DNA of 64,000 bases, taken from assembly GCA_027924585.1 (NCBI GenBank), contig BSBM01001138.1, positions 8,046,001 to 8,110,000 on the forward strand, read 5' to 3'. The position numbers and the translations under genes are program-made. This DNA is from Larix kaempferi (taxonomy: Eukaryota > Streptophyta > Pinopsida > Pinales > Pinaceae). The notes beneath the pieces are model-generated. The model ran no database searches. It was not told where the DNA came from and saw only the letters and a program-made list of their open reading frames with translations. Shown here one piece after another: positions 56,475 through 64,000 of this stretch (position 1 is its first letter; the number at the start of each line of letters is the position of its first letter).

Positions 56475-58305
56475 ACTTTCAAAAACATGCCACACAACAG
56501 TCATAATGACTCTTAATAAAATGGAAGCCATATACCCTTAATAAAATGGATTGATCAATATGAGTTATATATCAAACATCATAAAATCAAAACAAAATAC
56601 TTTTGAAGATTTAAAAGAGTGGGTACAATTATTAAATTAAAGAGATTAATTTATATGCTAGTCTTTATTTTATAGTTTTGTATTTTTTAATTATAAAACC
56701 ATGATATTGATGACCAACCCCATTTCTTAACATATTTGTTTTATATTCCTTAAATTTATTATAAAATCATTATTAAATTATTTAAAATAAATTCTTGACA
56801 AATTTGTTTATATTTTTCTATTATAAAACTATATATTATTTACCAAAGTTTATTCGTTCGTAATTTACTTTTATTTGGTTTTTAATTATATTCAAAGTAG
56901 TCTCTCACATGTTAAAGACGAGACATGGAGCACATTAAAAGAAAGTACTCTTAGTATTTACAAATTGATTACTTAATATGAATTAACATTAAAATCAAAG
57001 CACTCAGGTTTAAGATATAAAAAAAAAAAAAATCATAAATATAAAATTATTGGATAATAAATAAAATATTGTTAAATTTAAGATATAAAAACAAAAAATT
57101 ATATTCAGTAATTATATATGGCCATCATGACGATTTTTTTTAAGTAATTGTAGTTCTAGCGGGCCTCCCCATATTCAGTGCTTTCACTTTTGCATGTGTT
57201 TGCAGGCCGCCTGGATTGTATTGAATTTATCTTTGCACTTTTTGTCTATGCTCAACATATGTGCTCTAGATTTCAACATCTGGATGAGCGTCCCTTTAGT
57301 AATAACAACTCTTGATTTCAGTGACATGTCCTTTGGCGCTATTGATACATCTAGTAGAGCTTTGAAAAATATTTCATCATTCATTTGTTGAGATATTTAA
57401 TGGATGCTTGCAATTACGGGTTAAAGAAATGCTTAGAAATTAATAATCTTTCTTCGACCCATATAAGACCAAGGCCAAAGACCATTTCCATGTGACACTT
57501 GCAGGTAGCAGACCTGTAAATTTGATACTTGAACATGATGCTACACCATTCAGGAAAATAAGATGAGATTTGGTAAGCTCGGGCTTTAATCCCACATTTA
57601 TAAGGATTATAATATTTCATTTTTTAATATGTGTCATGGTTTCTATGTTCACTTGCCTTGTAGTGCAAGGCGCTTTGAGAGTTGTACTCGTTGGCGTTGC
57701 TTTATACTTTTTCCATATTCACGTGACATAAGATCTAAACCTTTTTAACAATATAAAATATTATTTTAAAAACTATACATAAATAGTTTTAAAATAATTT
57801 TTTTTTTTTTTCTTATGTTTTAAATATTTGGTTTAGTCTTCAAACACTAAAGCAACTTGGCCCTTGGCAATTTTGACACCTAGGATCAAGCGAGAAGGTA
57901 GTTGAAAAATACAAAGGATCGTTGCATTAAAAAATAGAAAAAAAATTTAAACATGGCATGGCCCCGCCAATGAGAAGGTAGTTGCAACCAATACAATGAT
58001 AAGAACACTTTAAAAGATCATAGTGGGGGAACTTTAATTGGAGATGCATTCTCCATTTAGAACAAGGGTTTGGAAATTGAAATACAGTAGAGATTGTAAA
58101 AATAAGTTTGACAAGCTACGACAGAACCATATGATAGAGATTTGCAAAAAAATAGTTAGTAGTAGATATAACCAAGAATCCGACCAAAAGTACTAACATT
58201 GTGTATTCAAATTGACTTGGTGCAATTTTTTCACAAATTGACATTAGAAATAATACTTGACAACAAATTAAAACTAGGAATTTAAATGTTCATTACAGGC
58301 TTTAG
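56475..58305. other. No gene recognised; one weak minus-strand ORF
   Basis: At 57184-57384 the minus frame reads 'MNDEIFFKALLDVSIAPKD' and ends with Lys/Cys-rich residues. It is protein-like but unassigned, and a plus-strand ORF overlaps it. Elsewhere AT-rich sequence without motifs. Confidence 0.35.
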
Positions 58306-58311
58306 TTGCCA

Positions 58312-58730
58312 AGTTCATTGGAATCTCTAGCACGACCACTGTAGTTATTTGTAGCCACATTAGGACCTTTACCAAAGGTTGATAGTGCATAGGGGTGTGC
58401 ATTTTGGGCAATATAATGATCTAGAGAAGCCGCTGGTAAACCATAGGATGTAGAGTTAACATAGATGTCCTCAAATCTAGGAGGTGTGGATGGGGGACAT
58501 ACTTACCTTTGAAGGAAGATTAAGGTGATCCATGACGCACATTTCCAATTTTTGGAGAAATGCCATGGTTGAGGCCATTTCCAACTATTTAACCTTGTAA
58601 ATGGTCATGAAGGCATGGTATTTTTCCTCCCATGCTCTTACATCAAGACTGTGGTTTGCTATTTGCCACTGTAACTGCCATATATTAAGCTTCAAAGCAA
58701 CACAAATTGCAAATGCTTTCCTGCATTGTT
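58312..58730 (-). pseudogene. C-terminal part of an unknown protein gene, lightly broken
   Basis: The minus strand has ~135 protein-like codons: 'WEQCRKAFAICVALKLNIWQ', then 'IANHSLDVRAWEEKYHAFMT', one TAG stop, then 'LEMASTMAFLQKLEMCVMDH'. After a 1-base frame change it ends 'RFEDIYVNSTSYGLPAASLD' and 'ALSTFGKGPNVATNNYSG' with a stop after 'RARDSNELGN'. Only two lesions interrupt it. I do not recognise the family. The tail, rich in Tyr, Asn, Ser and Gly, looks disordered. It could be a host gene fragment or an accessory ORF of a transposon. Confidence 0.5.
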
Positions 58731-58824
58731 CCCATTACAATTTATGAATGATTTGAAAAACATGAAACTATATAAGTAGGCACAGATTTCAACTCATGAA
58801 TTAGAGAACAATATCTTAATAGAT

Positions 58825-59217
58825 TTGGAAATGGAGGCCTCATGGCAGTTCACAAGAAAGAGACCCGCGCGAGCTCCAAGTCACGACCTATTTCAGAGGG
58901 GACCTTGTTCTAAGCCCATGAGAAGCACCTGTTTTCCATGCCCTATATTCCTTCCCTACCACCATCAGCATAGCTCTGAACCCACAAAACTCAGAATTAT
59001 TTGCAAATTAGCATTGAAGTGTGTCGTGGGTAGCAATGCTCGAACAAAAGGCAAAGGGTTTGTCCCACTGGCAAAATTTCCAAGAGTAGCATGCAGAGCT
59101 GCTAACCACCTTGTTGGTAGGATTTTCAAAAGGTGGCATGCAGAGCTACTAACTAGCACGTCGCCCACTCTTCCCAAGGATCCATGGGATCAGAAACATA
59201 TTACACTCCACCATTAA
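58825..59217 (+). other. Unassigned 130-codon ORF
   Basis: It begins 'MEMEASWQFTRKRPARAPSH' and ends 'DPWDQKHITLHH'. It is the longest plus-strand frame in this part, and the local composition is less AT-rich. A ~40-bp direct repeat ('gtggcatgcagagct' type) gives two similar peptides. No known domain; another frame on the minus strand (58965-59177) overlaps. Coding status is uncertain. Confidence 0.25.
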
Positions 59218-59224
59218 GTTATAG

Positions 59225-60520
59225 ATTTACCTACTGTGTGTATTAAGGTGCCTAGAATAAATAACAATCAGCAGATGGTTGCATGCATTCGACACTTGTA
59301 CACTTATTATATTATTTATATAATGTTATTCATGTGGAAACGTGTACGCGTCGTTTGGTTCTTTGTTGGTCGAATTCTACGCGAATGTGTCTATTATGAA
59401 GGCTTGGGTCAAGTAATTCTGAGAGTCACATGATTATGGGTATGAGATACATTTTTGTGGATGTTTCAAATCATTATTTTTGGAAATGGTAAAAAATCCC
59501 CGCAATATTCAAGTTATTGGTTTAGTTTATATTTATTCAATCTCAAGATTCCAACTTAAAGCATCCTCGTTGTTTGTAGATAAGCCTTGGTCATCTGGTG
59601 GTTAGATTTATACTCTTGGCTATCTAGTGGTTAAAAAGAGTGTAGATTTCTACTCTTACCAAATGTATCTGAGTTTTGAGTCATTAATCCATTTTTCCGC
59701 ATCCAAAGAACATGAATTTTTAACCAATCAAAAGTAGCTTAAGGTCATGTACTCTTGGACCATTAACCTATTTCCATGTATCCAAAAAGCATCCTAGAAA
59801 AATGAATTCTTAACCAAACAAAAGCAATTTAAGGTCATACTCTAGTGATTTCAACTAAAATAATAAACCCGAGTTAGTTAGTAGAGATCATCACGTACAT
59901 GCCAGACATATAATCAAGTTGTGCGAAAGAAACTGAGGAATTTCCCATTCCGTCCATTTATGCCTACCAATCCTCTATTCTATCCATTGAAGATAGACCA
60001 CCTTTTACATTTTTCCTTCTCGAGGACGAATGATTGGTCGAACACTTGCAGATGTCGCGATATGTTTGCACCTGATTAACCAAAGTTTCCTCAGGTTTTC
60101 TGTGTTCAGAAACGTATCTTCATCTTCTCCCATCCATTTTTGGCATTCAAATCTATAAGTGAGTTGTTATATTGTTTCCCTTAATAAATTGAATTTTTTT
60201 ATTATTAAAAATTATAATTAAAATTAAAACAATGGACAAATGGCCAACTGAAACTTTTCTATGATCAACAAGTCTTAAAAACTCAGCACTAGATCAAATA
60301 AATTCATTTGAATGAAAAGATTAATGACGTGCATACTTTGTAAATAGGATTTATATTTATAGTAAATACTTTTAATTTTTAATTACAATAGTAAAAAAGT
60401 ATTACAAACTTTTAACCACGAAATCATAATTACATTGATAAAAAAAAGTTAACTAGTGGATTCTTTATTAAAGATTTACATTTGTAGTAAATAAATAAAT
60501 TTTGAAATTTCAATTACGAT
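59225..60520. other. No gene recognised
   Basis: Short ORF at 59236-59433 only. 'aaccaa(t/a)caaaagca' segments repeat near 59720 and 59810. Confidence 0.5.
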
Positions 60521-60527
60521 CCATTTA

Positions 60528-60764
60528 AATGTAACACAAAAATACAATGCAAAGTGATAAGGACAAACTTATTTGTCCTAAATGAACCACTTTGTTTTAG
60601 ACCATGTATATATACATTAAAAAATTCAAGATTTATGACTACTAAATGTAACACAAAAATACAAAGCAAAGTGATGAGGAAAAACTTATTTGTCGTAATT
60701 GAACCACTTTGTTTTAGACCGTGTATATATACATTAAAAAATTCAAAGTTTATGACTACTAAAT
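60528..60764. repeat. Tandem duplication, 117-bp unit
   Basis: Units at 60528 and 60645 differ at only a few positions ('aatgtaacacaaaaatacaa', 'gaaccactttgttttagacc'). Mirror-image ORFs across it on both strands are products of the repeat. Confidence 0.95.
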
Positions 60765-61237
60765 ATTGGATTTGTATTAGGAGCATTCAAACTTTGACAC
60801 ACCAATCCATCTCTTTGCAATGAACATTCTTGCAAACAATCATAACAAATGCATGCTCCAGGCATTGGCTATGCCTATTGCACAATCTGTCGTAGATTTC
60901 ACCAATGGTTCAGATGCATAGCAAGATGATGACCATCAACTAGAAAAATCAATATTGTTATGTGTGGGGCAACGAGTAATGCTATCTTGTAATTTATGGG
61001 TCCAATCAAGACTGGGAAATGGTGTACTTGGAGTGGCCATACAAATAGTATACTCGATTTATAGTTTTATGCTTGGGATGGGAATCAGAAGGTCGAAAAA
61101 TTACAAATTAAAAATTAAAGTGTGGGTATCCACCGACCTTCCCCTACCAACTTACAAATTGGTGCTGTCAGTCTATGGCATTCCTATTATCAAACCATTT
61201 TCCAGTGTTTGAACAAGCGACTATCATATTTATATAT

Positions 61238-61340
61238 AAAATCTTCACCCAGTTTGAATTTTATGATTCATTGTACACAAATATTAATAAAATCTCATCT
61301 CAGATTGAAATTTATGATTCATTCTATGAAAATATTAATA
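61238..61340. repeat. Tandem repeat, ~50-bp unit, two copies
   Basis: 'aaaatct(t/c)' ... 'ttatgattcatt' ... 'aaatattaat' occurs twice. Confidence 0.85.
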
Positions 61341-61857
61341 GATTATGAGTTGGGATGCAGTGGATTGTTGAATACCTCATATGTCTCACTTTGCAAAAAA
61401 CAAGAGGCATGCCTTCATTCTCTGTCATTTCACTTAAAATTGCAACCCTCAATCTTTGCACTCCCCCTACCAAATGAAAATACCAATGTTGATTTCCAAT
61501 ATATTTAGAGCCAAACTTGATCACTACCTAGCTCTTTATTGTTCTACTCACATATGTATACTTTTTGGTACGACAAATTAATGTACAAATCATTTTAGTT
61601 GCCATCGATTACACGGGTTTCTATTTATTGCATATTAGTACTACTATCCCTACCATAATTAACTAGACTTACTTTCAAACACATAAAATTATATTATCTA
61701 CATACCCACAACTTTCTCTCATTTTACAACATATTTAACTTCTTCTTAGCGTTTCATTTCCCCCGCTTTGGAGGTATGCTAGTATTACAAATCCTATTGT
61801 AATATAATGTAGTCACCTTTCATAATGATGCAAAAAAAATAGTAAAATATACAATTG

Positions 61858-61987
61858 AAGACTTCAATTTATGCATCTTTTTTCTCTTTTCAAAGCCATC
61901 TATAAGAAGACTTCAATTTATGCATCTTTTTTCCCTTTTCAAAGCCATTCCAATTTATGCATCTTTTTTCTCATTTGAAAGACATCT
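61858..61987. repeat. Tandem repeat, ~48-bp unit, three copies
   Basis: 'caatttatgcatctttttt' followed by 'tcaaagccat' occurs three times (61858, 61906, 61951). Confidence 0.9.
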
Positions 61988-62159
61988 TTAAGCATAGAAC
62001 CCAATGGAAGGGGAGTTCATTCGAAGTTGTGACTATATGAATCTTTTTGGTGCAATTTGTGAAGATGAAATGATTTCATTTAAGCATTATATGATCATCT
62101 TTGTTTTTCAATATGAAAAATGCTATATTTTTTTTTTAAATAAATAAAATAAAATATTA

Positions 62160-63290
62160 AGTTGGATATCTAGTTATAAGATTTTATCACTCACTCTATA
62201 ATTAATATCCAATTAGTAAAAGTTTTCTCATAACAAATTTCTTTCACAAAATAGCATTTTATATCTAAGCTATCAAAACATCTAATAAATCATTAATAAA
62301 GACACAATATGTAGTAAGCTAAAAGATCGACTATTTGCACTGACTATCTCGTGAGTTTTCCGGTCAAAATCCGGCATGAATTGTTGAAATGATAGTATTA
62401 GGTTGTTGGAATTGCATATTCGGGGTGCCTTAAGGGTAATCGAGGGCGCTGAATCCTTTTATGCAATTGAAATTGCAATTTGAACAATCAAAATTGCAAT
62501 TTCAGCAAATAATCACATCGTCGGATTTCAACAAAACTCACCATTTACCTACAATTGCCATTCACCTACATGCATCTCCCCCAACAACCAAAATCCATAG
62601 AATTGCTCCAGGGTATTTTTTAAGGATTCTAATAATATACTTAAGTATAGTATTCTAGGCGATTATTTTGGATTCGAAAAAACATATATATAGATAGGTA
62701 GACGAATATTAAATATGAAATATACAATTTATTACTGAAAATTGTAAAATTTGACGAATATTATGATAAAAAAACATATTTTATGTAAATATAGACAATA
62801 TTAGAGATTAAAAATGACCAACTAACAAATTTATTTTTTGAAAAAATGCCCAATTGGCAAAAATTCGCCCCTAAAAATTTCCCTGAATTGCTCCATAATA
62901 GGTTTGCCATCTCTTTTAATGGTAGATGCTAATATTTAAAGTTTGGTCATAATTACAAATATGCAAAAGCCCAAGCACCTCAAATTTTCTCTTATATGAA
63001 AGTACACTTTAACCACATTTTCAAATATGCATTGCTTATTCCTCACATCTCAAAATAACATGTCACTTCTAGATGCCACAAAATGTGATTCATCATCTCA
63101 AGATTTATTATTCTTAAACACATTTTTAGGGAAATTCCATACTTTGTTTTTCTTCCATATTTCAACAAAGGTACTAAATGGCCAAACCAATTTTGTTGTT
63201 CAACAAACAAATACAAAACAACCAAAAGATTGTACGACTCCACATCCAAGAAACAAAGAAACAAGAACAAATGAAAATTATGTACTGTAA
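62160..63290. repeat. Dispersed repeat, copy at 62-63 kb, with an internal insertion
   Basis: The outer parts match 42300-42770 and, at its right end, positions 1-200. About 570 bp in the middle (62318-62885) have no counterpart at 42 kb. That insert contains 'aattgcaatt' palindromes and a short ORF (62461-62658), with no recognisable domain. Confidence 0.6.
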
Positions 63291-63299
63291 GCAATTTTA

Positions 63300-63510
63300 A
63301 GTATATGTATCATACTTGAATAAAACTTATAAAATATTAAAATAACAAATATAAATACTAAGCAAATTTTTGATAATTGTTTATTACACATCAAACAAAT
63401 CTCATGTATAATATAAAAAATAAAATGAATGTGTACATTAAAAATTGAAAGACAATATATCAAATATCCTTATTGTAAGGTAGGGATAACTTCAAGCTTT
63501 CTGATTTTCC
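63300..63510. other. AT-rich spacer
   Basis: Nothing recognised. Confidence 0.5.
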
Positions 63511-63512
63511 AC

Positions 63513-64000
63513 TTTTGTTTTTGTTCGATTGCCCGTCACTTGGGGCCGGTAGCAATGAACTATTGGTTAAGAAACGCAATCCAGGGGCATCTAAGCCGTC
63601 AAAGTCACTCGGGGATTGCACCCGGCCTGGGCCACACCAAGCCGTCAAAGTCACTCGAGGATTGCACCCGGCCTGGGCCACACCAAGCCTTATGAAGGCT
63701 GGATTTTTAGGTGTCTCCTCCCAATTAGCTCACCCCTAAGGGGAATTGAACTCGGGTCGCCCTGCTAACGAGACCCACACCTTAACCAAATGAACTAGCG
63801 AGAATTGACTAAATGTTAGGAGGACATGGGGGTGGGCTTTGATCCACTTATGTGTCCACAAGTCATGAGATCATTTAATCCAATCTCTCTTAGTGGAACC
63901 ACACGTTCGACCACTACCTCAAGGTGCCCCCATGGCTCCAGGTTCGGCCCTCATTGAAATCAAAACCTTGTCCATTGGTGAAAAATTCCTTACTCTTCAC
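63513..64000 (-). mobile_element. Two-headed tRNA-derived SINE, second copy, cut by window end
   Basis: It matches 29032-29476 from the tail side. The inner tRNA-like head is at about 63735-63800 (B-box region 'ggaattgaactcgg' on plus, A-box region near 63790). The body ('ccactacctcaaggtgcccc') and the start of the outer head ('ccattggtgaaaaattcctt') run to the window edge. It differs from copy 1 by a 46-bp tandem duplication. Confidence 0.8.
63596..63687. repeat. 46-bp tandem duplication inside the SINE
   Basis: 'ccgtcaaagtcactcg(g/a)gg' plus 'attgcacccggcctgggcca' plus 'caccaag' appears twice in a row. Copy 1 at 29.1 kb has it once. Confidence 0.92.

Noticed and set aside
60514-60823. Overlapping ORFs with internal repeats on both strands
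   Set aside because: Both come from the 117-bp tandem duplication and show no domain.
1-64000. CRISPR array, bacterial operon or phage-like system
   Set aside because: Direct repeats present are tandem without unique spacers; there are no ribosome-binding sites or prokaryotic gene clusters, and the sequence is clearly plant nuclear DNA.
1-64000. Endogenous pararetrovirus or other viral insert
   Set aside because: No coat, movement or viral protease motif was seen; every RT-like trace fits LINE or Penelope-like elements.

Overview
This is a plant nuclear window, most likely from a conifer or related gymnosperm. It is AT-rich and repeat-dominated. I find no protein gene that looks intact and expressed. 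Three things point to a conifer: large tracts of old, broken transposons; a decayed granule-bound starch synthase fragment with plant introns; and a Penelope-like element with a GIY-YIG domain. Penelope-like elements of this type (Dryads) are reported from conifers and attributed to horizontal transfer from arthropods. The species cannot be named from the sequence.

Region 1 (0.3-13.1 kb) is a diverged tandem duplication of a roughly 3.8-kb unit (about 0.77-8.33 kb and 8.33-12.1 kb). Each unit carries a minus-strand L1-type LINE remnant, followed by an unclassified repeat body holding a 774-bp insertion that looks like a solo LTR. Unit 1 was later interrupted by a complete but non-coding LTR retrotransposon (1383-5207, 5-bp target duplication, tRNA-Met primer site). 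The empty target survives in unit 2, so the insertion order can be read. A third copy of the repeat body at 45.6-47.9 kb lacks the solo-LTR-like insertion.

Region 2 (13.1-24.2 kb) has AT-rich DNA with several ~100-bp tandem duplications, the starch synthase pseudogene (16863-17927), a Helitron-like terminal hairpin, and the Penelope-like element (minus strand, 372 uninterrupted codons from the ATG). It ends with an intact tRNA-His gene.

Region 3 (24.2-38 kb) contains LINE ORF1 and endonuclease remnants, a two-headed tRNA-derived SINE with a 14-bp target duplication, and long stretches without recognisable genes. Region 4 (38-49.6 kb) contains a near-perfect 113-bp palindrome, two more LINE remnants on opposite strands, a tRNA-Ile-like pseudogene with an Asn-type anticodon, an intact tRNA-Lys gene, a small inverted-repeat element, the third repeat-body copy with a polypyrimidine microsatellite, and a second SINE family. 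Region 5 (49.6-64 kb) is mostly AT-rich with tandem duplications, one unrecognised decayed coding region (58.3-58.7 kb), a few unassigned ORFs, and a second copy of the two-headed SINE running off the end.

The only features likely to be functional today are the tRNA-His and tRNA-Lys genes. The other elements are useful mainly as a record of successive insertions and duplications. All homology calls come from reading motifs; no database search or alignment was run.
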